A DNA stretch of 64,000 nt from Amphibalanus amphitrite (GCF_019059575.1 NW_024881616.1:62001-126000), one strand, 5' to 3'; positions 15,831 through 28,545 are shown, counted from the first letter of the stretch. Program-made: numbers and translations. The notes: generated from the sequence alone by a model not told the origin.

Positions 15831-17284
15831 CCTCCCCTCCCCTCCTCTCCGTCCGTCCCAGGCCATTGTCCCTCCCTTGTTCGTCGGTTTGTCGGCGGTG
15901 TAGCTTTTATCACCGCGACGGCCGCCCAGGCCGTAAGCAAATAGCACCACTGGGTCCACAGATTCCCCTCATGTCCGGCTTTCGCGTTTGACGCGAGCAC
16001 TAGTCAGCGAGTTTGCCGCGCTGCGTTTCTGCTGGGCTATACGCGTTGAACTTGGCATGTCTGGCAGGCGCCGCTATTGCGCCAGGTATATATCGATACC
16101 ATACCGAGGCCGCGATGACATGCACACGCACCGACCAGTTGGCGACATGTTGACCCTGTTAATGTCATCTAGACCGCCTTGCCGACGCCGGGTCTAAGCC
16201 AACAGAAATGTGACGCCCACACCACGTGGTCAGAGTATAACCGGATCCAGTCATTCCAGCCGGTGGTCCAACCTACATACACTAACCGTCGCGTTCACTG
16301 CCTTGCTGGGGGAGAGCCGGCGCCGGCCGAGACGAGACGAGACGAGTCGGCCGTTTGGGGTGACGTCCTTGAGGCTCGCTTTGGCGGAGCTTAATGACGT
16401 CCCATTGGCGACCGAACTGGTCTGATGACCTGGGCATTCCAGCCCAATCAGGAGCCGGACGGCAGGGGGAGGGGGGGGGGGGTCCAACTGACCCCTTCCC
16501 CACACGCTAGACGCAACAGAACGCCGCACACGGACGAGGGATATGATAGGTGTACGGATCAGGCTCATTCGAAAGCCCGACCCATCAGTATCACAAGCGG
16601 CGGCCGCCGCCGCGACGGGACAGTGACGACCTGCAGTTGTGCAGTTACATTCCGACTTAGCGTTGGAAACGGTCTAACATGAGCCTTCTTGCTGATACGT
16701 GCCCTGTGGAAAGACCGCAGTCGACACAGCCAGCCGGGAACCACCGCGGCACGTCAGCGTGACACTCACCATATCAATCCGCCTAGCGCTCAAAGCCAGC
16801 CGAAATCGGGGCGCCCGGGGCACCCGGCTAGCCGACATACAATGCATCTCTGCACGGCTGCGTGACACTGACTGGGACGGTCTATTCTGCGCACACACCC
16901 AGTCTGGAATCCATCACTGCACCGCAGAGTGACACTGACTATTTCGATCTACCCGATGCACATGTCCAGCCAAGTGTATCTCCCTCCCCCCCCCCCCACC
17001 CCCACCCTCCGTTATGACCGGCCCCTCCCCAGAACCCAGCCGCCGCTGGAGACCGCTCCCAACGCCCCATCTCCCCTCCCTGGGCCTCGGCACGGCCGAC
17101 CTGTTTGTCTTAGCGCGCAGCTGCGTGCCCTCAAACTCTCCCTCTCTGCTCTCCCACCCTCCGCTATCGTCCCGACCGGTCGTAAGCTCCAATATTTGCT
17201 CAGCCGCGACAACACCTCGCTGACGGCGCCTCGTCTTTATCACCTCGGCGTATGCCGTCTAGTGGTGTTAGTTGCAGAAAATGT

Positions 17285-17640
17285 ATGGCCAATGTCCGTC
17301 CAATTCCAATGCTTACGCCGATTTCCGTCCAAAATGTTTAAGCTAGCCATTTGTCCAAAGATGTCCGAAACCTACGCAATAGTTTACACTTAACACTGTT
17401 ATCTTTTTTTATGTATTTTTAGCAGCTTTAATGTGTTAATCATCTCAAAGGCTGATCTTTCTATTCGCCAATCAGTGTTAACCACGATTGCTTTATAGAA
17501 ATGCTGAGGTGTAGCAATGATTGTCCAAAGTTGCCCAAACCTGCGTCATTGTCCAACCGAATTCCGGATTGGACATTGGACAAAATCGGAAATCCACAGA
17601 TTCAAGCTACGATTGACACCACTAAATTGCCGTCTCACCC
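17285..17640 (+). repeat. dispersed GTCCAA-rich repeat, copy 1
   Basis: Shares extended similarity with 59815-60170: TTTGTCCAAAGATGTCCG against TTTGTCCAAATATGTCCG, TTCGCCAATCA, GATTGCTTTATA against GATTACTTTATA, GAGGTGTAGCAA against GAAGTGTAGCAA, and TTGGACATTGGACAAAATC in both. The ends carry inverted GTCCAAT/ATTGGAC words. Non-coding; probably a small non-autonomous element. Confidence 0.7.
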
Positions 17641-17759
17641 AATGCCGCCGCGCCCCGATGGAGGCCATTAGATACCCGCCCCTCTCCTATACGTGCCCGC
17701 CTGTTCTGGATCAGTTCGCACCATTACCTGCCGGGTAGAACTCGCGAGTTACGTCACGT

Positions 17760-19617
17760 GTCAGGTCATACCCGTCGTCGGGCCAGATATGGCTCGACGG
17801 GGACCACAGTTGCCAGGTCCTCCTGTGCACACGGCATGTACTGATCAGGTCTCACCCGTCGGCCGTGGCCATGACACGACGGGGACCACAGTTGCCAGGT
17901 CATCCTGTTCACACGGCATGTACGGATCAGGTCACACCCGTCGGCCGTGGCCATGGCCCGACGGGGACCACAGTTGCCAGGTCCTCCTGTGCACACGGCA
18001 TATACGGATCAGGTCACACCCGTCGGCCGTGGCCATGACACGACGGGGACCACAGAGTGCCAGGTCCTCCTGTGCACACGGCATATACGGATCAGGTCAC
18101 ACCCGTCGGCCGTGGCCATGACACGACGGGGACCACAGTTGCCAGGTCATCCTGTTCACACGGCATGTACGGATCAGGTCACACCCGTCGGCCGTGGCCA
18201 TGACCCGACGGGGACCACAGTTGCCAGGTCATCCTGTTCACACGGCATGTACGGATCAGGTCACACCCGTCGGCCGTGGCCATGACACGACGGGGACCAC
18301 AGTTGCCAGGTCCTCCTGTGCACACGGCATATACGGATCAGGTCACACCCGTCGGCCGTGGCCACGGCACGACGGGGACCACAGTGGCCAGGTCATCCTG
18401 TTCACACGGCATGTACGGATCAGGTCACACCCGTCGGCCGTGGCCATGACACGACGGGGACCACAGTTGCCAGGTCATCCTGTTCACACGGCATGTACGG
18501 ATCAGGTCACACCCGTCGGCCGTGGCCATGACACGACGGGGACCACAGTTGCCAGGTCATCCTGTTCACACGGCATGTACGGATCAGGTCACACCCGTCG
18601 GCCGTGGCCATGACACGACGGGGACCACATTGCCAGGTCATCCTGTTCACACGGCATGTACGGATCAAGTCACACCCGTCGGCCGTGGCCATGACACGAC
18701 GGGGACCACAGAGTGCCAGGTCCTCCTGTGCATACGGCATGTACGGATCAGGTCACACCCGTCGGCCGTGGCCATGACACGACGGGGACCACAGTTGCCC
18801 GGTCCTCCTGTGCACACGGCATATACGGATCAGGTCACACCCGTCGGCCGTGGCCATGACACGACGGGGACCACAGTTGCCAGGTCATCCTGTTCACACG
18901 GCATGTACGGATCAGGTCACACCCGTCGGCCGTGGCCATGACACGACGGGGACCACAGTTGCCAGGTCATCCTGTTCACACGGCATGTACGGATCAGGTC
19001 ACACCCGTCGGCCGTGGCCATGACACGACGGGGACCACAGTTGCCAGGTCATCCTGTTCACACGGCATGTACGGATCAGGTCACACCCGTCGGCCGTGGC
19101 CATGACACGACGGGGACCACAGTTGCCAGGTCATCCTGTTCACACGGCATATACGGATCAGGTCACACCCGTCGGCCGTGGCCATGACACGACGGGGACC
19201 ACAGTTGCCAGGTCCTCCTGTGCACACGGCATATACGGATCAGGTCACACCCGTCGGCCGTGGCCATGACACGACGGGGACCACAGTTACCAGGTCATCC
19301 TGTTCACACGGCATGTACGGATCAGGTCGCACCCGTCGGCCGTGGCCATGACACGACGGGGACCACAGTTGCCAGGTCATCCTGTTCACACGGCATGTAC
19401 GGATCAGGTCACACCCGTCGGCCGTGGCCATGACACGACGGGGACCACAGTTGCCAGGTCATCCTGTTCACACGGCATGTACGGATCAGGTCACACCCGT
19501 CGGCCGTGGCCATGACACGACGGGGACCACAGTTACCAGGTCCTCCTGTGCACACGGCATATACGGATCAGGTCACACCCGTCGGCCGTGGCCATGACAC
19601 GACGGGGACCACAGATG
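17760..19617 (+). repeat. 82-bp satellite, about 22 units
   Basis: Strictly 82-bp tandem units containing GACGGGGACCACAG, TTGCCAGGTC, ACACGGCAT, ACGGATCAGGTCACACCC and GTCGGCCGTGGCCATGAC. Two unit types alternate irregularly: type A has TCATCCTGTTCACACGGCATG and type B TCCTCCTGTGCACACGGCATA in the middle. The order of the two types (B A B B A A B A A A A B B A A A A B A A A B by eye) hints at block duplication. As 82 is not a multiple of three, the frame rotates, so the open frames here are not genes. It sits inside the DIRS fossil. Confidence 0.97.
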
Positions 19618-19887
19618 CTGGCCTCTCTAGGCGCACGGTGTCGTGGTCAGCTAGGTACCCGCCCCTCTCCGTCACGCCCACTACTATAGCGCCCGTCGAA
19701 CGGTCCCCCCCCCCCCTATCCCGTCTCCTCGTGGCCGTTCTACCTAGATCCTTCCCCCCCCCCGCAGCCTATCGCTGCGCCCACCTGCCATCATGCGTCC
19801 GTCTCCTGTCGCTCCGTTGATGTTGTCCTGTTATTCCGTACACCAAACCGAGCACTTATATCGCATTCGTCGCGCGCGCCGCGCGAG

Positions 19888-20106
19888 AAACACTCCGCGC
19901 ACCCCTTGTACACCGCGGCTCGGCTCACACTGCGCGTGTTATCGGCCGACCACGGCGGGGCCGCCGCGGTTCTGTTTGTTCTTCTCCACCCTTCTCGTTA
20001 TCGCCCCCCCCCCTCCCCCTCCCCCTTCCCTGGACCCCACTGGCTCGGTGTCGCGTCGTGTCACGTCGGCCCGCTAATCACGATTCAACGTCCCGTTAAT
20101 GCTTGA
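19888..20106 (-). repeat. 5' split direct repeat of the DIRS fossil
   Basis: Second copy of the 219-bp unit at 13360-13578, in the same orientation and 6528 bp away, with no difference noticed by eye. It marks the other end of the DIRS element. Confidence 0.9.
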
Positions 20107-20350
20107 ATGAACTACCCTTGATCGATATTGTTTATGACCGCTCTGAGTGGGCCTGTATTGCCCGGGCGTGTCCACCAGTCGCACAGCATCACCAGCTGCT
20201 CGTTTATGACGCTGAACAGTGAAATCGATACGCAATCCCAGAGAGAATAGCACGGCTCTCAGTACAGCCGACCGACAGTGTGCAGGTGCCACTGCACTCA
20301 TCGCTTGGTAACAATCCAAATCGGTAATCGTTTTACAGCCGCGCCGAGCC
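20107..20350. other. short non-coding stretch after the DIRS repeat
   Basis: No ORF with coding character and no repeat recognised. It leads into the GC-rich start of the 369-bp duplication. Confidence 0.4.
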
Positions 20351-21088
20351 GCGCGCGCCGCAGGACCGGCGAGGCGTCATTTTATTGTGATTGTTGTCTC
20401 GTTCCACCCAGTACAGAATTGACAAGTGTCACCACACGTACTTGACCGATGCAACTTTAGCTCGGAACGAACGAATTAGTAACTTGCCTTTAGCCTGTTC
20501 TCTCCGCGCGTCTAACAAAGTCTCATCAGGTCACCAAAGTCGACAAGTTTCGAGAGGAAACCGGTACTTGGACAAGTGTGGCCGTGATCACTCGTCGTGT
20601 CCGCTAGCCGTTTTATGGCATGAACGCCGAATCGATAGTTGTCGAAACTAAACAGCCTCCTCTCTCTCTCTCCCTCCCTCCCTCTCTCTCTCTCCCACTC
20701 TCTCTCTCTCTCTCTCTGCGCGCGCGCCGCAGGACCGGCGAGGCGTCATTTTATTGTGATTGTTGTCTCGTTCCACCCAGTACAGAATTGACAAGTGTCA
20801 CCACACGTACTTGACCGATGCAACTTTAGCTCGGAACGAACGAATTAGTAACTTGCCTTTAGCCTGTTCTCTCCGCGCGTCTAACAAAGTCTCATCAGGT
20901 CACCAAAGTCGACAAGTTTCGAGAGGAAACCGGTACTTGGACAAGTGTGGCCGTGATCACTCGTCGTGTCCGCTAGCCGTTTTATGGCATGAACGCCGAA
21001 TCGATAGTTGTCGAAACTAAACAGCCTCCTCTCTCTCTCTCCCTCCCTCCCTCTCTCTCTCTCTCCCACTCTCTCTCTCTCCCTCTCT
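20351..21088 (+). repeat. exact 369-bp tandem duplication
   Basis: Two units, 20351-20719 and about 20720-21088, start GCGCGCCGCAGGACCGGCG and run to a CT-rich end. They appear identical across more than 300 bp of complex sequence, including an 86-codon open frame repeated exactly 369 bp apart (20391 and 20760). Either a very young duplication or an assembly artefact at the CT tract. Confidence 0.93.
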
Positions 21089-21095
21089 CTCTCCC

Positions 21096-21177
<82 letters not shown>

Positions 21178-21232
21178 ACTCACTCACTCTTATTCTCTCT
21201 CTTTCACTCTCCCTCTCTCTCCCTCCCTCTGT
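21027..21232 (+). repeat. (CT)n microsatellite
   Basis: CT-rich tract extending from the end of the second 369-bp unit, with CCCT and CACT interruptions, ending in CTGTCTTCACAG. No gene follows the acceptor-like end. Confidence 0.95.
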
Positions 21233-21813
21233 CTTCACAGTTCCGTAACGTGCTTGTAGTGAAACAGTAAATGGGGCTATTGAGTTTTCCTGGCATTATT
21301 GGTGCGCTTTGTTTGGTTTAATTTACCTATGATGCGTAGGCACTGAACGTTTACCGAGATATGAGAGTGCAAATTGACACAATTCAGACTTTAACAAAAT
21401 TAGTCAGTCACGACAGCTTGTTGCTTTTATGCATTTTGGGCTTTGGGAATCTAAACTGCTTAATGATCTGCCGACAAACTGACGGGCGAGCGTGAGAGGC
21501 GTTACGCGGCGGCGATGATGTCGAACAAAGAAAACAGGAAGACTAGTTGAGAGCATCACGACCAGAACCAAAGGAAACAGGAAGGAAACCACGACATGCC
21601 AATCAAAATCGGCATCGACAAAACAATCAAATGCGAAACGCCGCGTAACACGCACAGTTCACAGCAATGCCGGCAGTTCGCAGGTGGCGGGAAGTGACGC
21701 CCACAGAGGGCAGTTTGCAGCGTGCAGCAGCATCCAGCACTTCCGGGCCGCAGCTGGCTGCACAATATGGTCAGACAACGTTTGGCAAATAAGGGGAAAT
21801 GAATAGTGCGCAT

Positions 21814-24157
21814 TAGGGTGACACTTATTTTTGAACTTTTGATTTTTCAGGAGCGAAGGCCTGGGTATGGTGTGAAACCATGAAAAAATACCTCCTGTGA
21901 ATTTTCACATCGATCGAACATATTTAAGAGGTGCCCCAAAGCCATTTTTTTGGAAACGTACACCAAAAATAGATAGCACATTTTTAATTAAATTTTTGAT
22001 AAAGTACACATGCAATTTGGCTTTAAACGAATCGTTGGGGGTGTAAAACGTCGATAAAAAATTCCCACCCCTCCAACAACCAATGGCAATTTGTTAAAAA
22101 GATACACCTGACACGCGCTGTCATGAAGGCACACCACCCTGACCGGCGTGTATTAGCCCCTGACTGGGGGTTTCATGGAAGCCTAAATCCCACTCATTGC
22201 TGCTCAGCTAACGTCGAATAGCGCACGTCTGGGAAGCGCCGATATTCCCTGACAAAAAGTCAAAAAGACACACAGACACACAAAAAGGCACACCACGCTG
22301 ACCTGCGTGTGTTAGACCGTCGATGGGGGTCTCGACAAAAAGTAAAAAAGGCACACCTGGCACACAAAAAAAAGCACACCATGCTGACCTGCGTACATTC
22401 GACCCTCGCTGGGGGGTCTCATTATGAACCAAAATCCCAATCACAGGTACTCATCCAGTGTCGACTTGCGGACGTCGGGGAAACGACGTCGATGTTCCTC
22501 GACGACCTGGAGAAGGCACTGTCTTTGTTCCTCATCCTTCGTGAGGATGGCGCAGTAGCTCTGAATCAGAGCCACGCCCCGTTCGGCAAAATCGTTGACA
22601 ACCTTGAGGGACTCGGCTCGGCGGCGGGCGAGCTGGTAGTCCTGGCGTTCCGGCCACTCGGCCGGGTCCACCTCAAAGAATTCCGACGGGCCAAGGGCGT
22701 CCACGAGAAACTTGGAGCTTGGCGAAGCGAGGCAGCGTCTTCCTCGTCAGAACAGTCAGGTCAGGCTCCAGTGAAATCCGCTTGGGCGGATCTTCTGCGC
22801 CGTCGCGGCCAAAGGCAGCCACGATCAGCCTCTTCTCCTCCAACGTGGTCCTCACGTCGAACAGAGCGAGCGACACCAGCTCCTCGGAGATGTACCAGAG
22901 ATAACGCCCAAACGCCTTCGATGCTTCCCTTGCGATTGCCTCGTCCTCGTAGGACAAGAGTGAGCGGTAGAAAGATAGGTCCTGGGCCGGAGCACGGGCT
23001 GCCAGCGGGGCTTCGTACCACGCCGGTACATACAGCGTCGCGAAGAAGAGGACGAAGCGGGCCAAGCTCTTCTCCACCGCCTTGGTGAGCTTGAACTGTC
23101 CGCGGAATAAGAAGATCTTCAATGCGTATATCAGTTTGCCCATCCATCCAGCGCGGTGGTAGGCTCCGGGCTTGGACATCCTGATTCCTCCAGGCGGAAC
23201 GCCACCCAAGACAACGATCGTCAAGTTGAGGAGTTTTCGATAGTCATCCCGATGCTGCGTACTTTGAAGTTTCTCCTTGCAGAACATAATGACTTCGTCA
23301 CTGGTGGACGGGATCGGCTCGATTGGCTCGAACATCGCCTGGTCGATGGATTCCCATTCGGCTTTGAAGCGTTATATCGGACCCAGACGACGGTGCGAGA
23401 CAGGCGCCGAACATTTTGTCGGCCACGATCACAAGAATATGGTGCCGGCAGGCCAGGTGGAGGAGATTCCGCCCGAGAAGCTGTTGGACGTAAGTACAAG
23501 CTCCGCCGCGCACGCCGGTGTTGGAAGCGGTAGTGTCGAAAGACATTCCCACAACGCGTTCGGCGACGCCCCAATCCTCCAGGCAGCTGACAACCGCGGT
23601 GGCAACATCGTCACCCTTCCCGCTGGGCAAGCGTGGGACTCCCATGAGCTTGTTAACGCCATCCCCAGAAACGAGGATGGGAAGGCGCTCAGATGCCTTT
23701 GCTGGTGATATCGTCGACGATCTTTCCGTCCCAATGGACGACGAGGGGTACGCCCGGAGCAAACGTCTTCCGGATCTCCTTCGCCACATCCTCTAAGACG
23801 CGCCTCCGGTGTCGTTGGATGGACTCCCGGTTGACTACAAGGTTCTGGGGGATTGGGTTGTACGCCTCAGCAGCAGCGTGGAGGATGTGGACAGCGCTCC
23901 GGTTAGATGTTCTTGTTCGATCGAGCGCAGCTGCAATCTGCGGGGTCACCGCCGAGGCTCGAGCTATGCGACGTGTTGGGGGGAGGAAGCAGAAGAGGGC
24001 ATCAGACGCCATATTGGCTTTGGGGCACCTCTTAAATATGTCCGATTGACCTGAAACTTCACAGGAGGTGTTTTCTCATGGTTTCACACCATGTGCAGGC
24101 TTTCGCGCGTTGAAATATTCATTTTGGGATTTCCCCCTACAAATAAGTGTCACCCTA
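21814..24157 (-). mobile_element. hAT-like DNA transposon, 2344 bp, with 8-bp target duplication
   Basis: Terminal inverted repeats begin TAGGGTGACACTTAT and end ATAAGTGTCACCCTA. The inverted similarity extends about 150 bp inward, through AAGAGGTGCCCCAAAGCCA on the left and GGCTTTGGGGCACCTCTT on the right. The 8-bp word GTGCGCAT flanks both ends (21806-21813 and 24158-24165), a clear target-site duplication. The 8-bp duplication and a YARNG-type terminus fit the hAT superfamily. A broken transposase lies inside on the minus strand. Three GGCACACCA...GACC...GGGGG units near 22128, 22286 and 22373 form a subterminal repeat. Confidence 0.88.
22441..24012 (-). pseudogene. broken hAT-like transposase
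   Basis: Reads on the minus strand in four overlapping frame segments: 24012-23689, 23789-23298, 23335-22673 and 22704-22441, so about three frameshifts. The first segment contains VVHWDGKIVDD, a likely first catalytic Asp. The second contains LPILVSGDG, then MSFDTTASNTGVRGGACTYV and NLLHLACRHH, matching the second Asp and the downstream C-x2-H-type motif of hAT-like RNase H transposases; GPSSGSDITL-type text follows. The last segments are helical, with an Arg/Glu-rich end DVRKSTLDEYL. I recall this DTTASNTG family as uncharacterised proteins in several metazoans, which I cannot verify here. Confidence 0.75.
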
Positions 24158-24165
24158 GTGCGCAT

Positions 24166-25364
24166 AGCTTGTCGGTTTCCTGGGTGTAATATAGGCCGTG
24201 GGGCCATTCCGAGAGCAGATTTGAACCGAACAGGACCAAGGATACATCACGAGGGGAACCAGCAAACCATGAGCCAATAACGAGCAGACGAACAAATAAA
24301 ACCATGTGGGAAGGGAGATACCCGCCAGAGTAAGCTCGGTAGTAGGACGAGGACAAACGGCGACCGTAATACTACCACTGTAGAAGTCAAACACGGATCT
24401 TGGACACGCTTCCCATCACCAGCGCACACTTCATGAGGTGCCGGCTAAGGTCATTGTCTGTCCGGGGGGATACGTCACGAGTTCGGATGCAACAGCCATT
24501 CCTCGGAAGATAAATTTCAGGCCGAATTAGACAAGCGGCGGTTTCGGAACTCTGGACCGCGACATGGCCAGTATGTGAGTGGCAGTTGTTCAGTAGATGG
24601 AATGGCGGCGATCACGGCACTCTACGAGTTATTGAGAACCGATAACCACCTTAGGGTAAGGTAGTTTGCGTTCTATCATTATCCAATACTGATAATTGTA
24701 GAAAACACAGCACCGCGAGCCGGCTCATACCAACATGGCTTTGCCGTTTGCGTCCGTTTGCCTCAGTGCTGAGTGCTGCCTACAACAGGCACTCTATTTT
24801 TAACCGAGGGTCGGCATGCAGTAAGCTGTGAGTAAGCTATATTTTTAGTCTTCTGAACAAACAGACCTATTCTGACACCGTAAAAAGCTAGGTGAAATCC
24901 ACAAACAATGGGTGTCGTTTGTATGGGCTTGGTATAGGGCCCGAGCCCTACCATTTTTCCAAACAATAGTTCTATGGCGCTGCATGGTGAGAATGGCTTT
25001 GATATCCTAAAATAAACCACAAGAGCCTTACCAATAGGTTTCGGAAAGTGACGCCCGTGCCACACACAATACCAAATCGCTCCTAAAAGGCAGCCCAGCA
25101 TGTATCTCAGCGTTGGCCGCAGCATCCGGCCACGACGCATGCTATCAAAAATCCCAGACAGAGTGACACAAGTCGGAGAGCGATTCTGGTACAATCGGAA
25201 CGCTATCAGTGCCGGCCCGGCCGGATTTATCCGCTGCAGGGAAGATGTCGAGTGCAGTAGCGGGCAGCGGAGCGCAGATTCCGGCGCCGTAATGGCGGAC
25301 TATCAGCAGACGCTGCAGAGGACACCATGACTCAGCGACTTGGTATGGCCGCCCATGGTGGTAG
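24166..25364. other. non-coding region
   Basis: No ORF with coding features and no terminal repeats were recognised between the hAT element and the foldback. Confidence 0.45.
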
Positions 25365-25578
25365 TACACTCGGGGGCAGATTGATGTTCCACCATTCCCC
25401 ACCCATCGGGCTCCCATGGCTCAGCACTGGCTGCTGCCAGTGTTGCCTGCCCTCAGCACTGATCAGCACTGCCTGCCAGTGCCAGTGCTGCCAGTGCTGC
25501 CACTGGCAGCAGCCAGTGCTGAGCCATGGGAGCCCGATAGGTAGGGAGTGGTGGAACATCACTCTGCCCCCGAGTGTA
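25365..25578. mobile_element. 214-bp foldback MITE
   Basis: Nearly perfect palindrome: the left end TACACTCGGGGGCAGATTG pairs with the right end GAGTGTA, and the arms contain GGCTCCCATGGCTCAGCACT and CAGCACTGG/CCAGTGCTG units. Its terminal 30 bp match the ends of the 1.6 kb foldback at 56663-58291, so both belong to one family. The centre is a run of CAGTGCTGCC units. Confidence 0.85.
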
Positions 25579-28506
25579 CCAGCACGTGCTGCATGCTTGA
25601 CATTTTGCTTTTAGAACTTTCGCTTACACTTACGATGTGCGATAATTTTGAGGTCCCTTTGGCCTGTGTGACTCCGACTTATCGAGAGACGTGGCTCTTT
25701 TTAAATTTCCTTACGGAAGAAGCATTGGTTGCCGAAGACAAGTGATGTGAAAATTGGACTCGACAGTGTCCAGTGTCCATTCGGTCGTCAAAAGTGATCG
25801 AACAATAAAACGTTGCACTTTGCAGCAAGGCAGCAACAAACTGTTACGGGTCAGAGTTCCAATTAATAAACACAACACTGGTGTATATTTTCATCACCCC
25901 AGCAAATCACCCTTGAGGTCGAGCTGGCATGAACTGTGCTAGCTGGAGTAAAAATACCCACTGGAAGCTCCAGTAGTTCGGGTGGAAACGTGTTATGTAA
26001 AAAAAAAAATATACAATAGAAGATTAACAAAAACAAATGCTGCCGCTGGATCAGTCCGTCGTCTCTGTGTACAAAAACAAAATGTACATACAACAGTTTC
26101 AGAAAGCGTTGTTCGGAGACCTCGTACCTCATCCTCAGTCTCAGACAGCCGCGCTCATGTGACCTCGCTCTCTGTCTTCATGTTACCTTCTCACTCCCTG
26201 GCAGCTCAAAACCCCTTGCAAAACCCCACGTTTCCGGTCGGCGCCCTTTCAGCAGGTCGAAGTCCGCCGCCGCAATTATAAATCCTAAAAAGTCCGCCGC
26301 CGGTTACGCCCAAAAACGCTCATTGTAAAGCCGTCGATTCATGCAGGAGGGTGAGATTTTTACCACTCGTGGGTCACGTAATTCAACAGGTCGTATTAAA
26401 TTTTGGGCACGATGCGGCCGGGGGTGCGCCCGTGGCGCGTGCTCATGTGCGCCATAGGGTTAGCATTAGAATCGGCAAAAACAGGCTATTGCTCGGAAAC
26501 GGTAAGGGCTACGGGGATGAAATTTTCACGCCAAGTCGGACGCGTGGACTCATTTGTCGTATTAAATTTTCGAGGGGGTGGGTTCAGCGGTGTGCACGTG
26601 GTGGGACCGCGACCGGTGCCGAGCAAAAGGCACGTGCTTTAGGCCCGCCATCGGCCTCGGCGGTCCGCCGATCGTCTTTCGGGCGTGTTTGTTTAACCGG
26701 ACGGCGTCTCTCGGACACCTGTTTTTGGTCCTCCCGGACTGGCCCCGGCAGGCTCATCAAAGTGACCCGGCGGGGAGTGGCAGCGGGCGCACCATCTGGT
26801 TATGACCAGAGCCGGCACGAGGGAGCACCGCGCCGCCCAGCGGATACTCTCTCGCTGGGGCACGCGGAGAATCTCGTGCCCTCCGTGCGCCGGCCTCCGT
26901 TCTAGACTGAGCTCAGGTTAAGACGGAACATTAGGCTCATGTTCATCATCCATCAGAACTGACAGAGCCATCACCAAACGTGCAGTCTCAGCAGTAACTA
27001 TCACCAGAAAGACAATGCGCCCGCGTCTCAGACACACAGCAGTCAGCATCTAATTATTTTGAGTAATGTTGGAAGGGAAGGCGTTTCTTGCATCCCCGGC
27101 AACTGGGAAACAAACCCTTCTTGCATTATGCATATCAACATTGTCGAGGATACCGATAACACCCCCACCAAATATCACGCAGAAGCGTTCACGATGTGAT
27201 AATGTGCATTAGAATCTTGTGGCCGCCGTGCCACTGCGGCGCCGCCGCCGCCCCGTCCTGGCTCGGGATGAGTTATATGGCATTGTGCGGGGCGGGGCCG
27301 GGAGGAGACGGCCGGCGGCACGCGCAGCGCAATTGTAAATTTAAGATATGTCATTTAAGGCACGTAGGCCGCCAAGCTGGCGCCTTCCGTCACCTCGTCG
27401 CCGCTGTGCAAGTTCGCACTCGTTTTGGGCGTGTTCTAGACGTTGCGTAACCTGTTGAATAAAAAGCGGGTCACGTGCGACCCCCAGCCAGTCTGGGCCG
27501 ACACGCGACGGAGACAGCCTGCAATACAGCGGTAATGTGGACCTAAGGAGTTTGCTACATAATGTTTGAGGTTTTGCCATTAATGTGTTTATGATCAATA
27601 CAATTCAGCTCTGTAGCTAAGTCAGAAACAGTTGTAGAGTAAACCTAACAGCGAAAGTTAAGAATTATCACAAGCATCTGTAAACGTCAAAAACAGCAAT
27701 CTAAACGTGTGTTGACACAAAAAAGATCGTAGTAGACGGGTCGGCACGTCCAACGATGACACAACGCCGGAATGTGTAGCGTAACGACGTCATTCGGCGG
27801 TTATCAAGGATGCCTACAACTGACTTTTGTCGCATCAGGCATGAAGGCGCCACAGGCCCTCGCGACGGCGCGTTGGAGCGGGGAGACGAGGACAGTGGGA
27901 GGGGAAAGGGGGAAGGGATGAAAATGGGTCGTAAAGGGGGAGGAAAGTAGCACATGGTGACCGCGGCGGACACAAACAGGGAGGGGCCCCGCCAGTCGGG
28001 ACAGAGCAAACAGTCACATTACGACAGGTCAGGACTGGCCACCATTAGAGCTGCTCTTTGCGGTCATTCAGGCAACTCGCCCCGAGAAAAGGGGGAGGAG
28101 TAGCACAGGAATCCTCCATCAGACACCCAGAGCTTCCGCGACGGTTTAGTTCTGTGGTGGTGGCCCGGAATGTTATTGCTTAGGCTTACTATTACTACTA
28201 CCAAATTTGATTTTAGCCACAGTAGCAGATGTATTTGCTAGGACAAGGATGTAATGGTAGCTGTGTGACCGGCTAAGGCGCGGCGTGGCCCAGCTGTGTG
28301 CCCGGGGGACGCCGTCTAGCCGACGCTGATTTATGTGGGGGTGCGCAGTTACAGTAGTGGCGGCGGCGCCGAGTCGCGCGAGAGGGTGAACAACGTTATC
28401 TGAACGATGCGTTAAGTTCCAAAATTATTCATAGCTCGCTTAGACCGATGCAGGCTTTGTCTATCTGCTCGTTGCGGGAATAAAGGGACACATCAAATCA
28501 CAATCG

Positions 28507-28545
28507 TCAGACCTATGCTCTTCCGCTGCGCCACGAGTCCACATC
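28507..28545 (-). repeat. tRNA 5'-half-like fragment
   Basis: The minus strand reads TCGTGGCGCAGCGGAAGAGC, then ATAGGTCTG, which resembles a Pol III A box and D arm. No B box (GGTTCGAA) follows within 80 bp, so at most this is a truncated tRNA-derived SINE or chance. Confidence 0.3.

Noticed and set aside
17693-19820. Chain of open frames across the 82-bp array; also considered as a CRISPR array
   Set aside because: The whole 82-bp unit repeats with no variable spacers, and the frame rotates each unit, so it is a satellite and neither coding nor CRISPR.
20391-21020. Duplicated 86-codon frame as a gene family
   Set aside because: It is simply the same DNA in an exact 369-bp duplication, without coding signs.
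26351-26905. 184-codon plus-strand frame
   Set aside because: GC-rich DNA with no domain, signal or splice support; left as non-coding.
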